From: JAYPHU01 sp038127535
GTDB taxonomy: Bacteria > Pseudomonadota > Alphaproteobacteria > Rhodospirillales > UBA2165
Reading direction: 5' to 3'
Length of the DNA: 17,304 nucleotides
NCBI GenBank assembly: GCA_038127535.1
Contig: JAYPHU010000048.1
Location: 1 to 17,304, forward strand
A program made the position numbers and the translations under genes. This document shows positions 4,847 through 13,909 of the stretch, piece by piece. Within the stretch, counting starts at the first letter, position 1. Every line of letters starts with the position of its first letter. Under the pieces are notes generated by a model. The model searched no databases and was not told where the DNA came from. It saw only the letters and a list, made by a program, of their open reading frames with translations.

Positions 4847-7800
4847 ATGGCTGTTCGGTCTTTTACCGGTCGTAAACGGGTTCGCAAAAGCTTTGGACGC
4901 ATTCCTACCGTCGTCCCCATGCCTAACCTGATCGAAGTTCAAAAAAATTCCTACGAGAGTTTCCTGCAGCGGGAGGTCACCAAGGCCGAACGCGCTGAAG
5001 CAGGTTTGCAGGAAGTCTTTCGTTCCGTGTTCCCGATTCAGGATTTCTCCGAGCGGGGCACTCTCGAATTCGTCGATTACGATTTCGAGGATCCGGCCTA
5101 TGACGTCGAGGAATGTCAGCAACGGGGCATGACTTATGCTGCGCCGTTGAAAGTGACCCTCCGTCTGGTGGTCTGGGATGTCGACGAAGAAACCGGATCG
5201 CGTTCCGTCCGTGACATTAAAGAGCAGGTCGTCTACATGGGCGAAATGCCGTTGATGACCAACAATGGCACCTTCGTGATTAACGGCACCGAACGAGTGA
5301 TCGTTTCCCAAATGCACCGCTCGCCGGGCGTGTTCTTCGATCACGATAAGGGCAAGACCCATTCCTCGGGCAAGTATCTGTTTGCCGCCCGGGTGATCCC
5401 TTATCGCGGTTCCTGGCTCGATTTCGAATTCGACGCCAAAGACCTTGTTTACGTGCGTATCGATCGGCGTCGGAAGCTGCCCGTCACCACCTTGCTCCTC
5501 AGCCTGGATGACGAAAAGACCGCGGCTAAGCGCGCCGAATTGGCGGAGAAGGGCGAGACCATAGACCCGCTGGAAGCCACGGGCATGAGCCCGGAAGATA
5601 TCCTGTCCCACTATTATGACTCGGTGACCTATGAGCGTGTCAAAAAGGGCTGGAAGATTCCTCTGGACGCAGAGGCCTTGCGCGGCATCAAGCTTGATCA
5701 TGACATGATCAACGCCAAGAGCGGCCGGGTGATCCTGGAAGAGGGCACCAAGCTGACGCCGCGAGTGCTCCGCGAGCTCGACAAGAAGGGCATCGACGAG
5801 CATGTCGTGCCGGCCGAGGAAATCATTGGCCGGTTCGCCTCCGAAGATGTGATCGATGAAAAGACCGGCCTGGTTTATCTGGAAGCCGGTGACGAGATTA
5901 CCGAAGAAATCCTCGCCGAACTGGAGGAAGGCAACGTCGAAGCCGTCCCGACTTTGGCGATTGACCATGTGAATGTCGGTCCGTATATCCGCAACACGCT
6001 CGCCGTCGATAAGAACTCGTCCCGCGGGGAAGCACTGATCGATATCTACCGCGTCATGCGCCCGGGCGAGCCGCCGATCCTGGAAACGGCGGATACCTTG
6101 TTCCAAGGTCTATTTTTCGATTCAGACCGTTACGACCTGTCGTCGGTTGGCCGGGTGAAGATGAATTCTCGCCTCGACTTCGAGACCGAGGATACGGTGC
6201 GGGTACTGCGCCGCGAGGACATTCTCGAAGTGGTCAAAATCCTTGTCAGCCTCAAGGACGGCAAGGGCGAGATCGACGATATCGATCACCTCGGCAACCG
6301 GCGGGTCCGTTCCGTCGGCGAGTTGATGGAGAATCAGTATCGCGTCGGCCTTCTTCGTATGGAGCGCGCCATTCGGGAGCGGATGAGCTCGGTCGATATC
6401 GACACGGTAATGCCCCATGATCTGATTAACGCCAAACCGGCGGCTGCGGCCGTGCGGGAATTCTTCGGCTCCTCGCAGCTCAGTCAGTTTATGGACCAGA
6501 CCAATCCGCTGTCGGAAATCACCCACAAACGCCGCTTGTCGGCGTTGGGACCGGGTGGTCTGACCCGGGAGCGGGCAGGCTTCGAAGTGCGCGACGTGCA
6601 CCCGACCCACTATGGCCGGATTTGCCCGATTGAGACGCCGGAAGGTCCGAACATCGGCTTGATCAACTCTCTGGCGACCTACGCCCGGGTGAACCAGTAC
6701 GGCTTCATCGAAAGCCCGTACCGCAAGGTGAACCAGGGCAAAGTTTCCAATGAGGTCATCTACCTCTCGGCCATGGACGAAGGAAAGTACACCATCGCTC
6801 AGGCCAACGAGGAATTGGACAAAAACGGTAAATTCGTCCACGACCTGATCAACTGCCGTCAGGCCGGGGACTTCCAGATGATCCCGTCGGAAGAAGTTGA
6901 CCTGATCGACGTGTCGCCGAAACAGCTCGTGTCCGTGGCGGCGGCGCTTATTCCGTTCCTGGAAAACGACGACGCCAACCGGGCGCTTATGGGCTCGAAC
7001 ATGCAGCGTCAGGCGGTGCCGCTAATCCGGGCGGAAGCGCCGTTGGTCGGCACCGGCATGGAAGAAACCGTGGCCCGGGATTCAGGTGCGACCCTGATCG
7101 CCCGGCGTCCCGGGATTGTCGATCAGATTGACGGTACCCGTATCGTCATTCACGCCGACGAGGACAGCGACTCCGAGCAACGGCCGGGTGTTGATATTTA
7201 CACCCTGCAAAAGTTCCAGCGGTCCAACCAGAATACCTGCATTAACCAGCGTCCGCTGGTGAAGGTCGGTGACCGGGTTGAGGTCGGCGATATCATTGCC
7301 GACGGTCCGTCCACTCATATCGGCGAACTGGCTTTGGGCCGGAACGTGCTGGCGGCCTTCATGCCGTGGAACGGCTACAACTTCGAGGACTCGATCCTGA
7401 TCTCCGAACGTATCGTGCGGGACGACGTGTTTACGTCGATCCACATCGAAGAGTTCGAGGTCATGGCCCGCGACACCAAGCTGGGTCAGGAGGAAATCAC
7501 CCGCGATATTCCGAACGTCGGTGAAGAAGCCCTCAAGAATATGGACGAAGCCGGCATCGTGTATATCGGCGCCGAGGTGAACCCGAACGACATCCTGGTC
7601 GGTAAGGTGACGCCGAAGGGTGAGTCACCGATGACCCCTGAAGAAAAGCTTCTGCGGGCGATCTTCGGTGAGAAAGCCTCCGACGTGCGCGATACGTCTC
7701 TGCGGCTGCCGCCAGGTGTGTCCGGGACGGTCGTCGAGGTGCGGGTGTTCTCGCGCCGGGGTGTCGATAAGGACGAACGCGCCCTGGCCATTGAGCGGGC

Positions 7801-9025
7801 GGAAATCGAACGTCTCGCCAAGGATAGAGACGACGAGATCGCCATTCTGGAGCGTAGCTTCCAGGGCCGCATCAAGGATCGCTTGATCAAGCGCAAGGTG
7901 GTCAGTGGTCCGAAGGGTCTTAAGGAAGGCACCGTCATCAACGAGGAAATCCTCGAAAAGCTGACCCTTGGTCAAATGCTTCAGATTTCCATCGCCAATG
8001 ACAAGCTCATGGGCGAGATCGAAACTCTTAAGAAGCAACTCGAGGACGGTAAGGCCGAGTTCCAAGCCCGCTTCGACAACAAAGTCGAGAAGCTCGAGCG
8101 TGGTGACGAGCTGCCCCCGGGTGTGATGAAGTTGGTCAAAGTGTTTGTTGCAGTGAAGCGCAAGCTGCAGCCGGGCGACAAGATGGCCGGCCGTCACGGC
8201 AACAAGGGTGTGATCTCCCGGATCACGCCGATCGAGGACATGCCGGCCTTGGAGGATGGTACGCCTGTCGATCTGGTGTTGAACCCGTTGGGTGTGCCTT
8301 CGCGGATGAACGTGGGGCAGATTTTGGAAACCCATCTGGGCTGGGCTTGTGCAGGCCTCGGCCAACAGATCGGCGACGTGCTAGAATCCATGAACCATGG
8401 CAACGGCACGGTGAAGGATCTGCGGGACAAGCTGAAGTTCGCCTACGGAGAGGATACCTATAGGGATGACATGTCCAACATGGATGACAGTGAAGTCATC
8501 GAGATGGCGGGCAATGTAACCTCCGGCGTTCCGATCGCCACACCGGTCTTCGACGGCGCCCATGAAGGGGATATCGTCGAGATGCTTGAGAAAGCCGGCG
8601 TGAACGTTTCGGGTCAGGTCAAACTGTTCGATGGACGAACCGGTGAGATTTTCGACCGGCAAGTCACGGTGGGCTACATCTATATGCTGAAGCTCCACCA
8701 CCTGGTCGACGACAAGATCCATGCGCGCTCCATCGGTCCGTACAGCCTGGTCACCCAGCAGCCGCTGGGCGGTAAGGCGCAGTTCGGCGGACAGCGGTTC
8801 GGCGAAATGGAGGTGTGGGCGCTGGAAGCCTATGGCGCGGCGTACACGCTCCAGGAAATGCTGACCGTCAAGTCGGACGACGTGTCCGGACGGACCAAAG
8901 TCTACGAAGCCGTGGTTAGGGGCGACGACACGTTCGAAGCCGGAATTCCGGAATCCTTCAACGTGTTGGTCAAGGAATTACATTCCCTCGGCCTTAACGT
9001 CGAACTGAAACAGAACAGCTACTAA
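4847..9025 (+). CDS. rpoB: RNA polymerase subunit beta
   Basis: The beta subunit forms one pincer of core RNA polymerase and part of the active-site cleft. The protein has 1392 residues, against 1342 in E. coli, a normal size for alphaproteobacteria. The N terminus MAVRSFTGRKRVRKSFG is family-typical. The rifampicin-pocket segment QFMDQTNPLSEITHKRR starts at residue 547. D550, H560, R563, S565 and L567 match the sensitive-type residues of E. coli D516, H526, R529, S531 and L533; the only local change is T where E. coli has N518. GDKMAGRHGNKG (1110-1121) carries the two active-site lysines K1112 and K1120. The C terminus has the MEVWALEAYGAAYTLQEMLT block that packs on beta'. GAGGAG lies 7 nt before the ATG. 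The gene is intact, and rpoC follows after 50 nt. Confidence 0.99.
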   Translation: MAVRSFTGRKRVRKSFGRIPTVVPMPNLIEVQKNSYESFLQREVTKAERAEAGLQEVFRSVFPIQDFSERGTLEFVDYDFEDPAYDVEECQQRGMTYAAPLKVTLRLVVWDVDEETGSRSVRDIKEQVVYMGEMPLMTNNGTFVINGTERVIVSQMHRSPGVFFDHDKGKTHSSGKYLFAARVIPYRGSWLDFEFDAKDLVYVRIDRRRKLPVTTLLLSLDDEKTAAKRAELAEKGETIDPLEATGMSPEDILSHYYDSVTYERVKKGWKIPLDAEALRGIKLDHDMINAKSGRVILEEGTKLTPRVLRELDKKGIDEHVVPAEEIIGRFASEDVIDEKTGLVYLEAGDEITEEILAELEEGNVEAVPTLAIDHVNVGPYIRNTLAVDKNSSRGEALIDIYRVMRPGEPPILETADTLFQGLFFDSDRYDLSSVGRVKMNSRLDFETEDTVRVLRREDILEVVKILVSLKDGKGEIDDIDHLGNRRVRSVGELMENQYRVGLLRMERAIRERMSSVDIDTVMPHDLINAKPAAAAVREFFGSSQLSQFMDQTNPLSEITHKRRLSALGPGGLTRERAGFEVRDVHPTHYGRICPIETPEGPNIGLINSLATYARVNQYGFIESPYRKVNQGKVSNEVIYLSAMDEGKYTIAQANEELDKNGKFVHDLINCRQAGDFQMIPSEEVDLIDVSPKQLVSVAAALIPFLENDDANRALMGSNMQRQAVPLIRAEAPLVGTGMEETVARDSGATLIARRPGIVDQIDGTRIVIHADEDSDSEQRPGVDIYTLQKFQRSNQNTCINQRPLVKVGDRVEVGDIIADGPSTHIGELALGRNVLAAFMPWNGYNFEDSILISERIVRDDVFTSIHIEEFEVMARDTKLGQEEITRDIPNVGEEALKNMDEAGIVYIGAEVNPNDILVGKVTPKGESPMTPEEKLLRAIFGEKASDVRDTSLRLPPGVSGTVVEVRVFSRRGVDKDERALAIERAEIERLAKDRDDEIAILERSFQGRIKDRLIKRKVVSGPKGLKEGTVINEEILEKLTLGQMLQISIANDKLMGEIETLKKQLEDGKAEFQARFDNKVEKLERGDELPPGVMKLVKVFVAVKRKLQPGDKMAGRHGNKGVISRITPIEDMPALEDGTPVDLVLNPLGVPSRMNVGQILETHLGWACAGLGQQIGDVLESMNHGNGTVKDLRDKLKFAYGEDTYRDDMSNMDDSEVIEMAGNVTSGVPIATPVFDGAHEGDIVEMLEKAGVNVSGQVKLFDGRTGEIFDRQVTVGYIYMLKLHHLVDDKIHARSIGPYSLVTQQPLGGKAQFGGQRFGEMEVWALEAYGAAYTLQEMLTVKSDDVSGRTKVYEAVVRGDDTFEAGIPESFNVLVKELHSLGLNVELKQNSY

Positions 9026-9075
9026 GGCCAATCGGCACACAGTCGCTAACAGATACGGCCTAAAGGAGAAAATAG

Positions 9076-12000
9076 ATGAACGAGTTGATGCGGATTTTTG
9101 AACCGGCAGCCTCGACACAGCGTTTTGATCAGATCCAGATCAGCATCGCCAGCCCGGAGCGTATTCGCTCCTGGTCATTCGGTGAGATCAAGAAGCCGGA
9201 GACGATCAACTACCGGACCTTCAAGCCGGAGCGGGACGGTCTGTTCTGCGCCCGGATTTTTGGTCCGATCAAGGATTACGAATGCCTGTGCGGTAAGTAT
9301 AAGCGCATGAAGTATAAAGGCATCGTCTGCGAAAAGTGCGGCGTAGAAGTCACCCTGACCAAAGTGCGCCGGGATCGGATGGGCCATATCGAACTCGCCG
9401 CGCCGGTTGCACATATCTGGTTCATGAAGTCGCTGCCGTCGCGCATAGGTCTTCTCCTGGATATGACTTTAAAGGATCTGGAGCGGGTTCTGTACTTCGA
9501 GAACTATGTGGTCTCCGAGCCTGGTCTGACGCCGCTGAAGGAAAAACAGCTGTTGACCGAGGATGAGTATCAGGACGCCATCGACGAGTATGGCGAGGAT
9601 GCCTTCCAGGCCGGTATCGGCGCCGAAACCATCCGCGATATGCTTGCCGCGATTGAGCTCGAAGATGAGCTTGAGACCCTCAAGATTGATCTGAAGGAAA
9701 CCAAGTCCGAAGCCAAACGGAAGAAGTTCGTCAAGCGGCTGAAGCTGGTCGAGGCCTTCATCAACTCGGGCGCTCGACCGGAATGGATGATCCTCGAGGT
9801 GGTGCCGGTCATTCCGCCGGAACTGCGCCCGCTGGTGCCGTTGGATGGCGGCCGGTTCGCGACCTCGGATTTGAACGATCTGTATCGCCGGGTGATCAAC
9901 CGGAACAATCGTCTCAAGCGACTGATCGAGCTACGGGCGCCGGAAATTATCGTCCGTAACGAAAAGCGCATGCTGCAGGAAGCCGTCGACGCCCTGTTCG
10001 ACAACGGCCGTCGCGGCCGGGCCATCACCGGCGCCAATAAGCGTCCGCTGAAGTCGATGTCCGATATGTTGAAGGGCAAGCAGGGACGTTTCCGGCAAAA
10101 CCTGCTGGGTAAGCGCGTCGACTATTCCGGCCGTTCGGTCATCGTCGTAGGGCCGGAGCTGATGCTCCACCAGTGCGGTTTGCCGAAGAAGATGGCTTTG
10201 GAACTGTTCAAGCCGTTCGTCTATTCGAGGCTGGAAAAATACGGCATGGCGACCACCATCAAGGCCGCGAAGCGTATGGTCGAAAAAGAACGGCCCGAGG
10301 TTTGGGATATCCTGGAAGAAGTGATCCGGGAGCATCCGGTTCTGCTGAACCGGGCTCCGACCCTACACCGTTTGGGAATCCAGGCGTTCGAGCCGGTCCT
10401 GATTGAAGGTAAGGCAATTCAGCTTCACCCGCTGGTCTGCACCGCCTTTAACGCGGACTTCGACGGCGACCAGATGGCAGTCCACGTGCCCCTTTCCCTG
10501 GAAGCCCAGTTGGAAGCCCGGGTGCTGATGATGTCCACCAACAACATCCTCAGCCCGGCTAACGGTAAACCGATCATCGTGCCGTCACAGGATATCGTTC
10601 TTGGTCTCTACTACCTGACCATGGAGCGGGAAGGGGCGCCGGGCGAAGGCATGGCCTTTGCCGACATCAGCGAGGTCGAACAGGCGCTCGCCGGCGGTTC
10701 GGTTACTCTGCATGCCAAAATACAAGCGCGAATTGAAACCGTCGACGAAGAAGGCAACGACGTTGTCGTCCGGATCGAAACCACGCCGGGTCGGATGATG
10801 CTGGCGTCGCTTCTGCCGAAGAATAAGAATATCCACTACTCCTTGGTAAACAAGTTGCTGACCAAGAAGGATATCTCGTTCGTCATCGACGAGGTCTATC
10901 GTCATTGCGGCCAGAAAGAGACCGTGATCTTCGCCGACCATGTGATGGCTCTCGGCTTCAGCCAGGCCTGCCGAGCCGGTATTTCCTTTGGTAAGGACGA
11001 TCTGGTCGTGCCGGACGCCAAGGAGAAACTGGTAAACGAGACAGAAAAGCAAGTCGAATCCTACGAGCGTCAGTATCTCGATGGTCTGATCACTAAAGGT
11101 GAAAAGTACAACAAGGCCGTTGACGCGTGGTCGCACTGCACCGATCAGGTGGCCGACGAGATGATGAAGGAAATCTCGAAGATAGAGCCCGGTGTGCCGG
11201 TCAACTCCATTTACATGATGGCCGACTCCGGGGCGCGTGGTTCGGCGGCGCAAATGAAGCAGCTCGCGGGTATGCGTGGTCTGATGGCCAAGCCGTCGGG
11301 TGAAATCATCGAAACCCCGATCATCTCCAACTTCAAGGAAGGCCTGACCGTGTTGGAGTACTTTAACTCCACCCATGGTGCTCGTAAGGGTTTGGCTGAT
11401 ACCGCGCTGAAGACGGCGAACTCCGGTTACCTGACCCGCCGTCTGGTCGACGTGGCCCAGGACTGTATCATTGTCGAGCCCGATTGCGGCACGACCGGAT
11501 GCATAACCGTGGCCGCGGTGATCGAAGGCGGTGAGACCATCGTCTCTCTGGCGGATAGGGTGCTCGGCCGGACTCTGGCCGATACGGTGCATGATCCGGA
11601 ATCCGGCAAGGTGCTGCTGAAGCGCAATACGCTGCTGGAGGAAACTCAGGTCGAGTTGCTGGAAACCCATGACATTGAATCCGTCAAGGTGCGTTCCGTG
11701 CTGACCTGCGAGACCAAGGGCGGTGTCTGTGGCGCTTGTTATGGCCGCGACCTGGCCCGCGGGACGCCGGTTAACCTGGGTGAGGCTGTCGGCGTAATCG
11801 CTGCGCAGTCCATCGGTGAGCCGGGCACGCAGCTGACTATGCGGACCTTCCACATTGGAGGTGCGGCGCAACGTGGTGCAGAGCAGTCGAATATCGAGGC
11901 GTCCGCCGACGCCCGGGTGAAGCTGCAAAACTGCAATGTGGTGACCAATAGTTCCGGCACCAACATCGTCATGACCCGGAATGCCGAACTGATGCTGATC

Positions 12001-13272
12001 GACGACAAGGACCGGGAGCGTGCGCGTCACCGTATTCCCTACGGCGCCAAGCTGCTGGTCGGTGACAAGGACAGCGTGTCCCGTGGCGACGTTCTCGCCG
12101 AGTGGGATCCGTACACCTTGCCGATCATCACCGAGAAAGAGGGGACGGCGAACTATGTCGACCTTGACGAAGGCGTCACCATGCGTGAAGTCGTCGACGA
12201 GGCCACGGGCATTTCCTCCAAGGTGGTTGTCGACTGGAAACAGCAGCCCAAGGCTGCCGATCTCCGGCCGCGGATCACGCTCCGTGATGGCCGCAACCGG
12301 GTGATCAAGCTGCCGAACGGCCTCGAAGCCCGCTACTTCATGTCAGTGGACGCAATCCTCAGTGTCGAGAACGGTCAAAAAGTGAACGCCGGCGACGTGC
12401 TGGCGCGTATCCCGCGCGAAGGCTCGAAAACACGTGACATCACCGGCGGTCTGCCGCGGGTGGCGGAGCTGTTTGAGGCTCGCAAACCCAAGGATCACGC
12501 GATCATCGCCGAGAACGAGGGCCGCGTTGAGTTCGGCAAGGACTACAAGTCCAAGCGTCGTATCGTGGTTGTTCCCGACGACAAGGGCGAAGAGCCGGTC
12601 GAGTATCTGATCCCGAAAGGCAAGCACATCAGCGTCCAGGAGGGCGACTATGTGGAACGGGGCGACTCCTTGATGGATGGTAATCCGGTGCCCCACGACA
12701 TCCTGAAGGTGATGGGTGTCGAGGCGCTGGCCGAATACCTGATCAACGAGATACAGGACGTGTATCGCCTGCAGGGTGTACGGATTGATGACAAGCATAT
12801 CGAGGTTATCGTGCGCCAGATGCTGCAAAAGGTCGAAGTTACCGATGGCGGCGATTCTACGCTCCTGGTCGGTGAACTGGTCGACCGGGAGGAATTCGAC
12901 GCCATAAACGAGAAGGTCAAGGAAGACGGCGGCGAGCCGGCAGGGTGCATTCCGATGCTGCAAGGCATCACCAAGGCCTCCCTGCAGACAACGTCGTTCA
13001 TCTCGGCTGCGTCGTTCCAGGAAACCACCCGCGTCCTGACGGAAGCGGCGGTCTCCGGCAAGCGCGATCACTTGGTCGGTCTCAAGGAAAACGTCATCGT
13101 CGGACGTCTGATCCCGGCCGGCACCGGTGCGGTCATGAACCGCTTCCGGGGCATTGCCGCGGATCGCGATCGCGAGCTTGAAGCCCAAATGGGCGAGGAG
13201 TTGGCGCAGATTGAAGACGCTACGGTGGAGACCGAGGGCGAAGAAGTCGTGGCGGAAACGTCGGCCGAATAA
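9076..13272 (+). CDS. rpoC: RNA polymerase subunit beta'
   Basis: Beta' is the catalytic pincer of RNA polymerase. The protein has 1398 residues (1407 in E. coli). Zinc site 1 uses C70, C72, C85 and C88. The active-site loop NADFDGDQ places the magnesium-binding aspartates at D461, D463 and D465. Zinc site 2 uses C804, C878, C885 and C888. The trigger-loop start AQSIGEPGTQLTMRTFH has M922, R923 and H926. The distance from trigger loop to C terminus is long enough for the lineage-specific insertion seen in proteobacterial beta'. The tail is acidic (ETEGEEVVAETSAE). AAGGAG lies 7 nt before the ATG. A strong terminator starts 20 nt after the stop, so this is the last gene of the rif transcription unit. 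Confidence 0.99.
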   Translation: MNELMRIFEPAASTQRFDQIQISIASPERIRSWSFGEIKKPETINYRTFKPERDGLFCARIFGPIKDYECLCGKYKRMKYKGIVCEKCGVEVTLTKVRRDRMGHIELAAPVAHIWFMKSLPSRIGLLLDMTLKDLERVLYFENYVVSEPGLTPLKEKQLLTEDEYQDAIDEYGEDAFQAGIGAETIRDMLAAIELEDELETLKIDLKETKSEAKRKKFVKRLKLVEAFINSGARPEWMILEVVPVIPPELRPLVPLDGGRFATSDLNDLYRRVINRNNRLKRLIELRAPEIIVRNEKRMLQEAVDALFDNGRRGRAITGANKRPLKSMSDMLKGKQGRFRQNLLGKRVDYSGRSVIVVGPELMLHQCGLPKKMALELFKPFVYSRLEKYGMATTIKAAKRMVEKERPEVWDILEEVIREHPVLLNRAPTLHRLGIQAFEPVLIEGKAIQLHPLVCTAFNADFDGDQMAVHVPLSLEAQLEARVLMMSTNNILSPANGKPIIVPSQDIVLGLYYLTMEREGAPGEGMAFADISEVEQALAGGSVTLHAKIQARIETVDEEGNDVVVRIETTPGRMMLASLLPKNKNIHYSLVNKLLTKKDISFVIDEVYRHCGQKETVIFADHVMALGFSQACRAGISFGKDDLVVPDAKEKLVNETEKQVESYERQYLDGLITKGEKYNKAVDAWSHCTDQVADEMMKEISKIEPGVPVNSIYMMADSGARGSAAQMKQLAGMRGLMAKPSGEIIETPIISNFKEGLTVLEYFNSTHGARKGLADTALKTANSGYLTRRLVDVAQDCIIVEPDCGTTGCITVAAVIEGGETIVSLADRVLGRTLADTVHDPESGKVLLKRNTLLEETQVELLETHDIESVKVRSVLTCETKGGVCGACYGRDLARGTPVNLGEAVGVIAAQSIGEPGTQLTMRTFHIGGAAQRGAEQSNIEASADARVKLQNCNVVTNSSGTNIVMTRNAELMLIDDKDRERARHRIPYGAKLLVGDKDSVSRGDVLAEWDPYTLPIITEKEGTANYVDLDEGVTMREVVDEATGISSKVVVDWKQQPKAADLRPRITLRDGRNRVIKLPNGLEARYFMSVDAILSVENGQKVNAGDVLARIPREGSKTRDITGGLPRVAELFEARKPKDHAIIAENEGRVEFGKDYKSKRRIVVVPDDKGEEPVEYLIPKGKHISVQEGDYVERGDSLMDGNPVPHDILKVMGVEALAEYLINEIQDVYRLQGVRIDDKHIEVIVRQMLQKVEVTDGGDSTLLVGELVDREEFDAINEKVKEDGGEPAGCIPMLQGITKASLQTTSFISAASFQETTRVLTEAAVSGKRDHLVGLKENVIVGRLIPAGTGAVMNRFRGIAADRDRELEAQMGEELAQIEDATVETEGEEVVAETSAE

Positions 13273-13291
13273 GTCTCCTATATATGAATGG

Positions 13292-13320
13292 AAAAGGCTG
13301 CCCTGGTGGCAGCCTTTTTC
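13292..13320. terminator. Intrinsic terminator after rpoC, shared by convergent genes
   Basis: AAAAGGCTGCC (13292-13302) pairs perfectly with GGCAGCCTTTT (13308-13318) around CTGGT, giving an 11-bp stem followed by a T-run and TTC. Read on the minus strand the stem is likewise followed by four T, so it can also end transcripts of the minus-strand gene, whose stop codon lies about 55 nt away. It is the best terminator in the window. Confidence 0.93.
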
Positions 13321-13374
13321 TTCGTCTCGTTGTACACGGCGTTGGGGCTACTTGCCTTCTTTCAACTCGTGCAA

Positions 13375-13743
13375 TTAGTTCGCCATCTGCCGGGCCCGTT
13401 CCACCGCCTGGTAAATGATTCCCCGAATGACAGGGTCCATCTCTTCAAGTAGGCGTTGAAACTCCTTGCGATGCAGGGCGGAGACGTCGGTAGGGTGGGT
13501 GGCGACGACACTGGCCATGTTGGGGTGATCATCGAACAGGCCCATCTCTCCAAAGACCTGCCCCAGACCGAGCACCGCCAAGGTAGTTGGCTTGTCTGAA
13601 TCCAACCCAACCAGAATTTCCACTTCGTCTTCAAAGATGAGAAACGCGGCCGACCCCTTTTTACCTTCTTCCAGGATGAGTTCGCTCGGATCGTAATGAA
13701 TCCGCTGAAAGACAGCCTCGCTGGCCATGAATATTTCCCCCAT
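13375..13743 (-). CDS. Single-domain cyclic-nucleotide-binding-like protein
   Basis: The 122-residue product is a lone CNB (CRP/PKA regulatory) domain: a beta-roll entry PSELILEEGKKGSAAFLIFEDEVEIL, the hinge-like LGLGQVFGEMGLFDDHP, then a C-terminal helix ending RARQMAN. There is no DNA-binding helix-turn-helix, kinase, cyclase or membrane segment. In the phosphate-binding cassette the glutamate of FGE is kept (E66). The arginine that normally follows proline and binds the cyclic phosphate is N75, so binding of ordinary cAMP or cGMP is doubtful. Two starts are possible: ATG at 13743 with AGGA 7 nt upstream, or ATG at 13728 (MASEAVFQ, 117 residues) with GGGGGAA 6 nt upstream. A TAAAAT at 13756-13761 on this strand could be a -10 box and would favour the shorter form. 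It is the only minus-strand gene here and breaks the rpoC-rpsL junction. Its biological role is unknown. Confidence 0.88.
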   Translation of the reverse strand: MGEIFMASEAVFQRIHYDPSELILEEGKKGSAAFLIFEDEVEILVGLDSDKPTTLAVLGLGQVFGEMGLFDDHPNMASVVATHPTDVSALHRKEFQRLLEEMDPVIRGIIYQAVERARQMAN

Positions 13744-13771
13744 CAGTTTGTCCTGATTTTATCCGTGGAAG

Positions 13772-13788
13772 CAGACTGTAACAGACTG
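13772..13788. repeat. Two CAGACTG direct repeats spaced by one helical turn
   Basis: CAGACTG occurs at 13772-13778 and again at 13782-13788, a 10-bp period. The 10-mers CAGACTGTAA and CAGACTGAAA differ at one base. Repeats on the same DNA face are typical of direct-repeat operators. They lie 29-45 bp upstream of the CNB gene start. No regulator can be named. Confidence 0.3.
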
Positions 13789-13799
13789 AAAATAAACGT

Positions 13800-13815
13800 T
13801 GTAATTTAGGTCACA
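13800..13815. promoter_or_regulatory. CRP-like palindrome TGTAA-N6-TCACA
   Basis: The site matches the E. coli-type CRP consensus TGTGA-N6-TCACA at 9 of 10 defined bases. Its centre is 64 bp upstream of the ATG at 13743 on the minus strand, and about 58 bp upstream of the 5' end expected if TAAAAT at 13756-13761 is a -10 box, a spacing close to class I CRP sites. It is about 210 bp upstream of the str transcription start. A chance match is possible. Confidence 0.4.
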
Positions 13816-13909
13816 CGGCGATTCGCCGGTTCGCTTACGGGGGGACACTTATTTATGCTTAAATTTGACCGGGATTTGGACAATTTTTGGCGCTGCAAAA
13901 GGAGCCGAG

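Noticed and set aside
4766..6106. Long minus-strand open frame (446 codons) opposite the rpoB start
   Set aside because: It is a shadow of rpoB. The translated sequence has no recognisable domain, and it would overlap the rpoB ribosome-binding site.
10585..12030. Long minus-strand open frame (481 codons) opposite rpoC
   Set aside because: It lies wholly inside rpoC, has no family-like sequence, and is the sort of frame that GC-rich coding DNA produces on the opposite strand.
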